Shown: positions 20,301 to 28,401 of the stretch, in pieces
Numbering within the stretch: position 1 is the first letter of the stretch
How the letters are laid out: every line of letters starts with the position of its first letter
DNA from: Selaginella moellendorffii
Taxonomy: Eukaryota; Streptophyta; Lycopodiopsida; Selaginellales; Selaginellaceae
Length of the DNA stretch: 55,049 bases
Direction: 5' to 3'
Assembly: GCF_000143415.4 (NCBI RefSeq)
Contig: NW_003314418.1
Location: 73,223 to 128,271 of the forward strand
The notes under the pieces: model-generated
Told to the model about the DNA's origin: nothing
Databases searched by the model: none
What the model saw: only the letters and a program-made list of their open reading frames with translations
Made by a program: the position numbers and the translations under genes

Positions 20301-22075
20301 TCACAATATGGCCGGGAGTCATTTTGGTCTTGTTGAAGACTACCTCACCACGTAGAAGAGCATTAGCCACTGTCAGAAGGTCGTCGTCGTCTAGAGACCG
20401 CGAGAAACGCAAGGCGTTGAGCTTCAAATCATTGGGCTTCCGGCTGTCCTCCACACCCATTGAGTTTAGCAACTCCCCGTCATGGTACCTCCTCAGCACA
20501 TCTACCCATTTGTCAAAAACAACTTTTGTCGCGAGTAGAATGTTATGGATGCTGAGTGTGTCATTGACCCCCAGTGTTTTCGAGAGAAGACTCGAGAATT
20601 CCTGCAATGGAAATGGCGTGAGGCCACATGCTATGCCACATGCAACGAGGCTTACCTACCAGGCGCTAGTTGCTAGTGCACGTCCTTGTCCTGGTTTTTG
20701 TGGCTTCTTCAGTTGAACCCAGAGCTTTCGTGTTCGTGCCAATGTCTCGTGCAGACCCGATTTGTAGCACGTTTCTTGCTTGACATTCTGCGCGTGGGAG
20801 ATGGATATGATAGATCGGAGGGGCGAGTTGCCTTTTATCAGCGGACAACTCTTGTCTTGAAGACTTTCTTCACCTCCTCGCCCACCATAATATCCAGAAC
20901 TATCTCTTGCATCGCCAAGCTAGAATGCTGCCCGGAGACGGCATAGAACCGGATGTTCTGATCGTCCAACACCTTCCTATTGATCAAGTTTGGAAACCTC
21001 GTCTCGCCCTTCATTGTTTGGTAGTAGGGGATCACGTCTGCGATGTCGGGTGTTACTGGACTTGCCAGCATCTTCTGCTTCAGTTTCTCCACCCACTCAT
21101 CAGATACTAGCCTGTGGTTGTATTTGCTTTGGATGTCGATACGGCTCACGTCGATTGTATATACTTTGTTGGAATAGTAACAAGTACTATTATCTGCGAC
21201 GATTTTTGCTGCCTCTTCTTGCTCTTTCTGCTCTTTGCGGCTCTTCTTTTTGGTGGGTGTAGTGTTCGAACTCGAGGCAATGGCATCACCGAGTAGCTTC
21301 TTTTTTGGAGCAGCAGAGTCGGACGTCGGCTTGAGCTTGACCACCCTTTTCTGCTTCGGGGTAGTTTCCAGATCGACCCCCTTCCCCTTCGCTTCGCGAA
21401 CTGGAGGCACTCTCAACGGCTCAATGTTGGAATATAGTTTTTGAACATCGCCGTAGGTGAGGTCTGTGGATTCCATGTGATCTTCATAGACCCGCAGCGT
21501 CTTTGAAATTGTGGGCCTCCTGGACAACCTCTCCCTAGCTCCCTCTAGGAATTCCTCATAGCCGCTGCCCCTCTCCGGGAAGCCGCTAGGATGTGCAAGG
21601 TGGATCTTGAAGGCGGATGCTGTCTCTACCACAAGTGCCAGTCCATATTCTTGCATGGAATTGCATGGAGTGTCTGTCACTTGGATGAGGATCCCCATGC
21701 ATTCTTTTCTCCCACCATCTGTGTTGTACAGCATCAGATCCTCGCCTTCCATCCCGAAATTCCAACTGGTGAGCTCCTCCCCCTTCTCTGCATCCACATT
21801 GACAGTGGCTGGAAGAAGAACGCAATTCCTCGCCTGTTCAGAAATGCACAACAATTAGAGCTGACAGATGAAAAGCTAGCAGCTGGAAATAACGTGAGGC
21901 CACACGCCATTCACCACTGCATCAGATGTCTTGAGGCTGCATCCTAAGATGGCGTGAGGCTACACGCCATCTGTAACCGGACTGCACTCGAGAGCCCAAT
22001 CGGTGCATGCCAATGTTGCTACTGAATGGCATGTGGCCTCATGCCATTTTCTACTTGGCCTAAAAGACTTACCAT
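16476..22075 (-). CDS. Multi-exon gene: ParB-like domain, MTase-like segment, acidic tract, HAD/FCP1-like domain
   Basis: Gene model read from splice sites. Exons (minus strand, high to low) are about 22075-22073 (ATG only), 21833-20850, 20787-~20656, 20601-19293, 19242-19168, 19129-19040, 18987-18847, 18799-18218, 18160-18146, 18096-18013, 17965-~17480 and further exons down to 16476. From exon 4 to exon 11 every join is phase 1 and keeps one frame. Introns are 38-62 bp apart from a 239-bp first intron. Domain order: ParB-like nuclease fold, a segment resembling a degenerate DNA methyltransferase, a basic then strongly acidic region, and a HAD/FCP1-like phosphatase fold. The splice at about 20656/20601 and the join near 17500 are unresolved, and the HAD part has frame damage. 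It lies wholly inside the giant element, divergent from the transposase genes. Function unknown; DNA binding is a reasonable guess. Confidence 0.6.
17382..17965 (-). CDS. Exon: Pro/Ala/Thr-rich linker containing translated palindromes
   Basis: Starts after acceptor TTTTTAG at 17966 and continues the phase-1 frame (VASREDTISIEGRYLD...). The product is a low-complexity linker with loose repeats of the type PLDP/PLEPP and A-E-M-A-C-x-H-T-P-S. The latter occurs twice and is the translation of the dispersed palindrome (17563-17586 and 17488-17511). Near 17480 the frame must change by an unresolved splice to reach IAKEIFPPFTFPQPKPSEQP and the donor GATG/gtaaaa. The linker joins the acidic part to the HAD domain. 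Confidence 0.55.
18013..18160 (-). CDS. Two small exons including a 15-nt microexon
   Basis: A microexon of 15 nt (18160-18146) lies between acceptor CATGTAG and donor GTAAGTAG. Next comes an 84-nt exon (18096-18013) encoding VSRKDSAKQGSKRMSNPSES, ended by donor GTAAATAC. Both keep phase 1 at each end and join the acidic exon to the linker exon without a stop, which supports the model. The introns here (49 and 47 bp) lack the palindrome. Confidence 0.55.
18218..18799 (-). CDS. Exon with helical region and long Glu/Asp tract
   Basis: Opens after acceptor CATTGCAG (18801-18800) with DQGLSERSQSPPPDSDSYGG. A helical, Arg/Glu-rich segment follows (RRLRRVQERAETMLRQSGED ... FEMETRLDDFPKMVLEKQ), then about 80 residues that are almost only Glu and Asp with some Lys, Gln and Asn. 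It ends at donor CAG/gtaaat. The opposite-strand ORF here is the shadow of the GAA/GAC repeat. Acidic tracts of this kind are common in histone- or chromatin-binding proteins; no specific family is claimed. Confidence 0.65.
18847..19242 (-). CDS. Three small exons (basic linker) separated by palindrome-bearing introns
   Basis: Exons 19242-19168, 19129-19040 and 18987-18847 join in one phase-1 frame: AWPPPDAKTALTATDVRP, then DRCEYSDMRTEKRTGGASKK, then DTSSKAKQAITNQAQTDSGH and a basic KKRKH / SKRKKGNEK stretch that could act as a nuclear localisation signal. The introns between and after them (19130-19167, 18988-19039, 18800-18846) are 38, 52 and 47 bp and each contains one dispersed palindrome. 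Confidence 0.65.
19130..19167 (-). other. 38-bp intron made mostly of the dispersed palindrome
   Basis: Donor CAAG/gtaaggtc at 19167 and acceptor gattatag/ATCG at 19130. The palindrome at 19139-19161 fills about 60 percent of the intron. Splicing keeps the flanking exons in phase 1. Confidence 0.65.
19293..20601 (-). CDS. Large exon: helical region and possible degenerate methyltransferase-like fold
   Basis: About 436 codons, starting EFSSLLSKTLGVNDTLSIHN. The first 250 residues are charged and probably helical (LDLSNEEIDEYVKGAPKFID, KSKAEKLDQYPNFIKRDVDR). The last 120 contain PAAEWDWSDFPASFDKAD, KKAPGAAWEMLSWVFNAIAG and CIVEYNCGGLFFRAALLKGV. The last block is placed like the D-P-F-x-G-(S)-G-T motif of beta-class DNA methyltransferases, which in bacteria and phages are often fused to ParB-like domains. 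The key D-P-P-Y and F-x-G-x-G residues are not conserved, so catalysis is unlikely and the resemblance may be superficial. It ends at donor CCTG/gtgagt. Confidence 0.6.
20656..20787 (-). CDS. Small exon after the ParB-like exon
   Basis: After a 62-bp intron (20788-20849; gttgtc...cgcgcag) the frame continues as NVKQETCYKSGLHETLARTR, then KLWVQLKKPQKPGQGRALAT. This looks like a natural continuation of the ParB-like exon. The 3' splice to the next exon is unresolved: the best donor (gtaagcc at 20655) is preceded by an in-frame TAG. The following intron contains a palindrome copy at 20611-20634. Confidence 0.5.
   Translation of the reverse strand, partial: NVKQETCYKSGLHETLARTRKLWVQLKKPQKPGQGRALATSAW
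20850..21833 (-). CDS. Exon with ParB-like domain
   Basis: 328 codons. The first 200 residues are of unknown type (ARNCVLLPATVNVDAEKGEE..., KIHLAHPSGFPERGSGYEEF). A basic linker follows (VKLKPTSDSAAPKKKLLG, KKKSRKEQKEQEEAAK) and could be a nuclear signal. The C-terminal 100 residues show the ParB/sulfiredoxin-like layout: VYTIDVSRIDIQSKYNHRLV, VEKLKQKMLASPVTPDIADV and FYAVSGQHSSLAMQEIVLDI. The last matches the G-x-H-R box, but Arg is Ser. ParB-like domains bind DNA or nucleotides. Recognition is by pattern only. Confidence 0.65.
21834..22072 (-). other. 239-bp first intron with three palindrome copies
   Basis: Donor CAAATG/gtaagt at 22072 and acceptor ctgaacag/GCGAGG at 21834. Three full palindrome copies lie at 22024-22048, 21948-21971 and 21888-21911. 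The donor directly follows the only in-frame ATG after a stop upstream, so the initiation codon would be the last three bases of exon 1. Confidence 0.6.
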
Positions 22076-22289
22076 TTGAAGCCGAATGGAGACCGTGACA
22101 ATCGAGGCCGGACTCGCTGGCGAATGTGCACTGTGTGTGCAGCGGATCGTAGCAGCAAGGCTACTCTACCACTTACAGTTGGAGAGTGGCACTGAAATCT
22201 CCCGGGACGCCAAGTGGGCTGCGTGTGGGTGGCGGAGTGGGTGGCGGAGTTGGCGGCGAAGTTACAAACTGGGTGTGTCTTGAAGTGGA

Positions 22290-22430
22290 CGCCGATGCAC
22301 ACGAGCGCGATGCGAGCGCGAGTGTGATGCAAGCGCGAGTGGACGCCGATGCACACGAGAAACCTGTAGAGAAGTGAGCGTGATCGCGAGTGGGAGCGCG
22401 AGTGTGATGCGAGCGCGAGCGCGAGTACGA
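22290..22430. repeat. Degenerate GAGCGCGAGTG tandem repeats
   Basis: GATGCGAGCGCGAGTGTGAT and related units recur (GCAAGCGCGAGTGGACGCC, GGGAGCGCGAGTGTGATGCG). The overlapping Arg/Ser/His-rich ORFs on the minus strand come from this composition and are not accepted as genes. Confidence 0.7.
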
Positions 22431-22489
22431 AGCAAAATGCAAAACCTAACCTCACACGCGCGAAATGTCACAACGGTTGGTAATCCCGC

Positions 22490-22630
22490 CACGTCATCAT
22501 TCCTCGGACTTGGGCGCCACCATTAATTTCTGGATTGCCGCGCGCATGCAAGCACGCAAAATCCAAAAGAAATCCACAACGTCATCATTCCTCGGACTGC
22601 ATGCACGCGAAATCCAAAAGAAAGATCATG
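22490..22630 (+). repeat. Two direct repeats with ACGTCATCATTCCTCGGACT
   Basis: The block occurs at about 22491 and 22578, each followed within 50 bp by GCATGCA...CGC(A/G)AAATCCAAAAGAAA. ACGTCA is a bZIP-type core. The pair lies upstream of the minus-strand gene and may be a promoter element. Confidence 0.65.
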
Positions 22631-23640
22631 ATTGGGATATCATTTAATACCCTTGCTATATTTATACCATGCATGATTGGATATTCCAAAGCATCTTGTA
22701 TTTCCAAAAATGGCAGATGTTCAGCTAAATAAAGAAATTCTATCTGTTTCTATTTTTCTCTCAAATCAATATTATAGCGTGTGGGCTCATGCAATTTTGA
22801 ACCAAAGAAACCCAAAAAACGTTGAACCCAAAATATTTTGAAAAAACCCAAAAAACCCTAAACATTTTAAACCCAAAAATCCAGGCGTCTTGTGGCGTTA
22901 TTCCTTGAATGGCGTGTGGGCGCATGCCATTTTCAGGGCCAAATGCTGAATGGAGAAAAATTCCCTTTCAGTGCAAATGCTGCAAGAGGCAGATGCCGAG
23001 CACAAAGGACTGTAACTACCTCACATGACACAGATAAACTTTTCTCTATTTGGCAAAGATAAACTTTATAGCGTGTGGGCTCATGCAATTTTGAACCCAA
23101 AAAATGCACCAAAAAATTCTCGGCGTCATCTGGCGTTATCTCTTGAATGGCGTGGGGCCGCATGCCATTTTCAGGGGCACATAGGAGTATATTCCTAGGA
23201 TATTCTGACACGCACGAGATTTTTTTGAGTTTTTTGGAGATCCAACCGTTAGATCGCAACTAGATTTTACAGAATGGTATACAATGTCTTTCTTGATGAC
23301 CCTGCAAAGAAGCATCTCGATCGGACACCACATGAGACCACACGAGCCTTACAATGTTTCAGGGGCATTTGCCATAGATCCGACTGTTATTTTGCTCCAA
23401 GATTTTACAGTTTGGTGTGCATTGACCTTTCCATCGACACTGCAAAGGGACATCACAATCAGATGTGGGATCACAAGAAACTAACTTCACTAACTCTGGT
23501 TTCACCAAGATGTACGTAAGGAGTTATGAAATGAAAGGACCCTCTCTATTGAAATATGTTTATGGTCCTAGGGGCATTGTGACATATCAAAGGATTTTGC
23601 ATCAAGTTCTGTATTTGCATGTTTATCAAGCTACTGAATT

Positions 23641-23674
23641 GCTAAACCCTAAACCCTAAACCCTAAACCCTAAA
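23641..23674 (+). repeat. Interstitial telomere-type repeat (about 4.5 x CCCTAAA)
   Basis: Four full CCCTAAA units plus flanking AAAC; the second block copy at 28381-28401 has about two and a half units. This is a plant-type telomere motif, far too short for a telomere. Confidence 0.9.
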
Positions 23675-24389
23675 CATGTGGCAAATGCTGCGTGAAGAAA
23701 GATGCCCCTTCTGGGCAAATGCTGTAAGACGCAGATGCCGAGCAGATGTATCTCAGGCTAGCGAAGGGGACAAATGAAAGCTAGCTATAAACATGATGGG
23801 ATGCAAATAGATTATTAGGCTGGTCCTACGAAAATCAAAAACCATAATTGAAAACATTGAAAATGCAAAAAGAAAGGTTTATAATATTTTTGAATTTTAA
23901 GCAACCAAAGGAATGTAAGTAGGGCATGTGTTTGTAAGTTTAAAAATGCCTCAACCACTTAAATTCAGAAGTAAATAAAGCTGTTTCTATTTTTGGTACA
24001 GGTAAACTTTATAGCATGTGGGCTCATGCAATTTTGAACCCAAAAATGCACCAAAAAATGCTCGACTAGCATTATTCTTTGAATGGCGTGTGGCCTTATA
24101 TTGCCATAAATGGACGTACACACAGAGCATAATTATTCCTTTACACGGCGAATAATCTTGGCGCGGATCGCTGACATGGTATGGCAAAGTTCGAATCACT
24201 GACATGGCACAGCTGGATCGAGGCAAGGACATGATGTGACAAAGTTCAACCTCCGACAGCAAAGTCTAGAAGCTACTCAGTTTGAAATTTGTCAAAGGAG
24301 TCATAAGATCTGGTTTGTCAGAGGATTTGATGTGACATTCAAGCGTGTGTTATTTTTGAATTCTCGAACTCATTCCTAGGTCTATCATT

Positions 24390-24625
24390 TTTGTGCGCCG
24401 TGTTCTTGGTTCCGCTGAGCGCAGTGAGCGCTGCTTGTGTAAGCGGCGTTGTGGGCTGTGGTTTATTCGTCTACGAGCGGTTGCGGCATTGCGAGCGCCA
24501 TTGCGGGCGGCAGTTTATGTGAGTGGCAGTTTGTGCGAGCGGCGCTACGAGCAGTTGCGGTGTTGTGAGCGGCGCTACGAGCAGTTGCGGTGTTGCGAGC
24601 GGCACTGTCTTTGGTGTGGCTACCG
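24390..24625 (+). repeat. GC-rich tract with GAGCGGCGCTACGAGCAGTT repeat, copy 1
   Basis: Built from GCGAGCGGC-like units. A 30-bp unit (GAGCGGCGCTACGAGCAGTT...) occurs twice in tandem (about 24537 and 24567), against once in the second block (about 29263). ORFs on both strands here are repetitive (CERRYEQLRC) and differ between blocks by the repeat number, so they are not called as genes. Confidence 0.7.
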
Positions 24626-24793
24626 CTTCCTCTTGATATTCGGCACTTGTGCTTCTTGGTATGTTCACCATGGAATGGCTTAGGACCACATTTAGAAATG
24701 GCATGAGGCCACATGCCATCTTGGGCCCTTGCAATTTCATGGCTAGCGTATTGTCATGTATGTTTTTACTTGCCTGCAGCTGTGTGTATATCA

Positions 24794-24990
24794 AGATGGC
24801 ATGAGGCCTCATTGCATCTTTGGCCCCTGCTAGCCTATTGCCATATTCCTTTTGCCTTGCTGCAACTGTATATATTTTTGTATGGGTGACTAGTCACGCA
24901 CACAAAAATATATACAGTTGCAGCAAGGCAGGTTTACATTTTGAAACAGGCTAGCAGGGGCCAAAGATAGCGTGAGGCCTCATGCCATTA
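24794..24990. repeat. Long imperfect hairpin (arms about 90 bp), copy 1
   Basis: Left arm 24794-24884 (AAGATGGCATGAGGCCTCAT, TTTGGCCCCTGCTAGCCT, CTTGCTGCAACTGTATATAT) pairs with right arm about 24900-24990 in inverted order, around a loop with GACTAGTCACG. Each arm carries one dispersed palindrome at its outer end. Part of the right arm is replaced in this copy (GGTTTACATTTTGAAAC in place of the AAAGGAATAT segment). Confidence 0.85.
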
Positions 24991-25013
24991 GTGGTACCAC
25001 TAATGGCATGAGG
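24978..25013. promoter_or_regulatory. Perfect 36-bp palindrome upstream of transposase copy 1
   Basis: CCTCATGCCATTAGTGGTAC continues as its exact reverse complement to 25013, centred on GGTACC. It is formed by two dispersed palindromes facing each other, 164 bp upstream of the start codon, and is identical at 29672-29707. Confidence 0.85.
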
Positions 25014-25176
25014 GCTCATGCCAATTTTGTGAATGCAAAATTTCACGTGGGTGTCAATAGCATGTTTGAATAATGGCATGTGGCCTCATGCTATTGAGGT
25101 TGTTTGGTATGTTATGATTTAGGCCATTCTCCAATCATTTTTTGTATGGTCTTAACTTCTTTTCTGCACTTTTAGA

Positions 25177-27167
25177 ATGGCCTTCAGGGTTGGGGAAAAA
25201 GTTTACATTTTGAATGGTGGGAAGAGAGTTGCAAAAGGGACCCTTGTGTCTATGGATCGGAACTTTGTTATACACTGTCAAAGGCTTGGGGAAGGCAATG
25301 CTGCTGTATCAGTAGAGACTGTCTTCAATGGGAATGTGGTCGCTATTGAACGAGGAGAGATGGTCGTCGGGGTAAATGTTGTTGTTGCCTTGAAAAATCT
25401 TCAGAAGAAAGCAGATGTTGGGGACAGCGCAAGTGCGACGCATGTTCCCTCCGTGGATCTTAAGAACCGTGCTACATGGATTCAGGCAAAGGTGTTTCTA
25501 AACAACCCCGAGGGGGAGGTGGTAGCTGAGGGCTTAGCCACAGTTGTCGATCCAAGAGATGCGGTTGCTAACCAAGAATTGGGCTGGGATGATATTGGAG
25601 TTGCAATTTTAGAGGTTGTTGACACAGAAGAAAACAGTCTGACTATTGGAAGCATTGTGCGGTGGAAATTGAGGCACTTAGTGTTTGAGAATGTGAAGGA
25701 TTCACAATCAAACACCACTACAACTGATGACAGAACATCTCTTCATGGGAAAAGAAAGTACACCTTCCTAAAGCGCAGCCAAAGGGATCTGAGCAACGAA
25801 CCGAAAAGGCAAAAAATGGCGATGGAGGTTCGAATGGTCTCGACAGTTGCTTGTTGCAAGAGGAGGTGCTGTCAACATGCTGATTGGGATGCTATTGAAG
25901 AGGAGAGAGCAAGATACAAGACATTATCCTGGAAGGCAGCTCGCAATTTTGTGTATGAGGCATTACGGTCATCTGTTGATGCTTCAGAACATCAGGTGGG
26001 GGGCATGGTCTTCCAGAGGGGTTTGGTTTGCATGAAGGCATGGAGAATCATTTATGAAGTCCCTCGAACCACATTCTACAGAATCAAAACTGAGTTCGAG
26101 GAACAAAGGGTTCAACAGGCAGTCCAATGTCCTCACCCTCCCACAACTCTACGATGAATTCCAAAATTGCATCAAAGGCACTGTTGAAGCTGCACTTCTG
26201 ACAGAGGTTCCAGACTTTAAGGGGTTTGTAAGAGGCTATATCAGGGACGGATCCGAAACGCTGATTGGCCACTCCAAGCCTCTTCAGTTTCATTTCAGCA
26301 TGCGTGACGATGCTCCAGTGATGAGGTACAAGATGAGAGAATGGGGCACAGTGTGGCTGCCAGTGGACGGCATTGAACTCTTCAAGAGAGATCCCATAAC
26401 TGGGGAACCTATGATTCCTCAGGGTTCCCCACGACTGATGCACCCGGATGGACTCAAAGACCAGGAAACTATAGTGGCCGGGATTAGACAGCATATTGCC
26501 TTCTGGAAGAGGGGGTTGGTGTTTGGTGGAGAATCCTATTTTCAGAGGTGCAAGCCTTTGCTCGAATACTGGGAGAAGATTATATCTGCTATCCAAAATG
26601 GGCCGGTTGTATATGAAGAATTGGAAGAGTCCTTTTGGCCAGAACCCAGAGCACCAGATAGTAGTGGAACAATGTCCTCTGGAAATGCAGTGACAGATAA
26701 CGATGTTGAGGATCACTATTGTGGGCCGAGGAACAAGAAGCCGGATTCAGCATTCAATCCAGTACAGGTCTGCAAAGGAATGGTCATGCTTGTCAGACCC
26801 AGTAATAAAAAACAAATGATATGGGTGGGGCGCTGCATCATTGATGCAGAGGAGGACGCGGAAACTAACTCCTTCAATGTAACTGTGGAGTGGTTCAAGC
26901 CAAGTTCCGGATATACAAAGGATTGCCTAGAAAAGAGATGGGTGCTGAATCCAAGGGATCCCAGCATGAGCATATCGGTGGATAATGTTGTGCATGGTTG
27001 GATGCGGAAGCAGAGTGCCACCATCACCTTGCCAGACCATGCAAGAGATGCAGCAAGAGCATTCATAACCCGGGTTCAAGGTGAGATTCATTAATATTCC
27101 TTTACTAAGTTTCTAATGTATTTTATTTCAAGGTGAACAATCCGAATCTGAATCAGAGGAGGCGTGA
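25177..27167 (+). pseudogene. Transposase-like gene, copy 1, with internal 1,151-bp deletion
   Basis: ATG at 25177 (MAFRVGEKVYILNGGKRVAK). Residues 1-210 are two related modules (VAKGTLVSMDRNFVIHCQ; VAEGLATVVDPRDAVAN ... DDIGVAILEVVD) resembling DUF8039 of plant transposon proteins. A cysteine-rich stretch follows (VACCKRRCCQHADWDA) with a helical domain up to EFEEQ. Compared with copy 2, 1,151 bp are missing at 26123-26126, where a TCCA microhomology joins the ends. The catalytic D...TDN...GHTHED part is lost and the frame shifts. The C-terminal part is open at 26054-27094 (GFVRGYIRDGSETLIGHSKP...). A 36-bp-scale intron boundary CAAG/gtgaga...tttcaag then gives the acidic end GEQSESESEEA. 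Here the codon equal to the copy 2 nonsense codon is CGA. Confidence 0.85.
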
Positions 27168-27374
27168 TGGCATGTGGCCTGAGATGATGTGACATATGCA
27201 TTTACCAATCACACGTGCATAAATCTAATAATATGGCGTGTGGCCCATATTAATGGCACATAAACCCATATTGTGGGCTTACGTGCTTTATGTACCATCA
27301 TTCCCTTGCAGCGTGTGTGTTGGTTTCCTTTTATAACACAACGAACTCCATATTTTAGGGTGAAGAGCGTTCTC

Positions 27375-27632
27375 ATGGCAAGCACAAAATCTGTAAGTGA
27401 GGCAGAAAAGGAGACAGAGAAGGAGATAGGTGAAGATGTAGAATATATAAGTCTTCCAAACTCCCCGTACTATACTCCAGGTGATCATTTTTCTGAACAA
27501 ACGGCAACATTAACAACTATCGAGAACGCCCCAGTAACGTCAGAGACAACAATCCAAAGCAAAACAATTGACCCGGAGAAGGATGATAGTACCGCTGAGA
27601 GTACCAAAAAGGAGGTGTCCACTAGCGCTTAG
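27375..27632 (+). CDS. Small acidic ORF downstream of transposase copy 1 (86 aa)
   Basis: MASTKSVSEAEKETEKEIGE opens a hydrophilic, acidic, Thr/Ser-rich frame. The longer ORF start at 27273 is less likely because upstream sequence looks intronic (ttttag just before). The same frame is open in block 2 with five amino-acid changes and about three silent ones, so there is no sign of strong protein-level constraint. It could be a terminal exon of the transposase transcript or an independent small gene; function unknown. Confidence 0.4.
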   Translation: MASTKSVSEAEKETEKEIGEDVEYISLPNSPYYTPGDHFSEQTATLTTIENAPVTSETTIQSKTIDPEKDDSTAESTKKEVSTSA

Positions 27633-27840
27633 GCTTATAATGGCGTGTGCCCTCATGCCATTTACTTGATCACCAAATACCTTTTTCCCTTTGCACTAGT
27701 ATATCTTAATACCGGTCTGAGAAATAGAATGGCATGTGCCCTCAGGCCTTTTACTAAATCACCTTGAAAGAAATGCAAGCCTCTATGTCGTAAAAAAAAG
27801 GTACTGAGAGAAATTCCTTAAGCAAGACGTACGGCCTCTT

Positions 27841-27940
27841 NNNNNNNNNNNNNNNNNNNNNNNNNNNNNNNNNNNNNNNNNNNNNNNNNNNNNNNNNNNN
27901 NNNNNNNNNNNNNNNNNNNNNNNNNNNNNNNNNNNNNNNN
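27841..27940. other. Assembly gap (100 N)
   Basis: Exactly 100 N, a size often used for gaps of unknown length. It lies at the junction of the two duplicated blocks. Confidence 1.
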
Positions 27941-28380
27941 CGTAGCGGGCTTCCACGAGATTACATTGAGTTTTTTGGAGATCCAACCGTTAGATCGCAA
28001 CTAGATTTTACAGAATGGTATACAATGTCTTTCTTGATGACCCTGCAAAGAAGCATCTCGATCGGACACCACATGAGACCACACGAGCCTTACAATGTTT
28101 CAGGGGCATTTGCCATAGATCCGACCGTTATTTGCTCCAAGATTTTACAGTTTGGTGTGCATTGACCTTTCCATCGACACTGCAACGGGACATCACAATC
28201 AGATGTGGGATCACAAGAAACTAACTTCACTAACTTTGGTTTCACCAAGATCTACGTAAGGAGTTATGAAATGAAAGGACCCTCTCTATTGAAATGTGTT
28301 TATGGTCCTAGGGGCATTGTGACATATCAAAGGATTTTGCATCAAGGTCTGTATTTGCATGTTTATCAAGCTACTGAATT

Positions 28381-28401
28381 GCTAAACCCTAAACCCTAAA
28401 C
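28381..28401 (+). repeat. Interstitial telomere-type repeat (about 2.5 x CCCTAAA)
   Basis: Same position as 23641-23674 in the second duplicated block but two units shorter. Confidence 0.9.

Larger units (their letters stand above)
22076..25176. promoter_or_regulatory. 3.1-kb divergent intergenic region between the ParB-like gene and transposase copy 1
   Basis: No convincing gene. It contains a GAGCGCGAG-rich tract near 22290-22430 (shortly upstream of the minus-strand start), two direct copies of an ACGTCATCATTCCTCGGACT block (22490 and 22577), short CCCTAAA tracts, several palindromes, a repeated AGCGTGTGGGCTCATGCAAT block (22776, 23070, 24014), a GC-rich tract at 24390-24620 and a hairpin at 24794-24990. 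It must hold the promoters of both divergent genes, although no clear TATA box could be assigned. Confidence 0.5.

Noticed and set aside
22069-22492. Overlapping Arg/Ser/His-rich ORFs on both strands
   Set aside because: Produced by GAGCGCGAG repeats; no common frame, no domain.
23641-23674. Telomere or chromosome end
   Set aside because: Fewer than five units, with unique and transposon sequence on both sides.
24393-24812. ORFs in the GC-rich tract (CERRYEQLRC repeats)
   Set aside because: Length follows repeat number and differs between the duplicated blocks; all frames are open because of composition.
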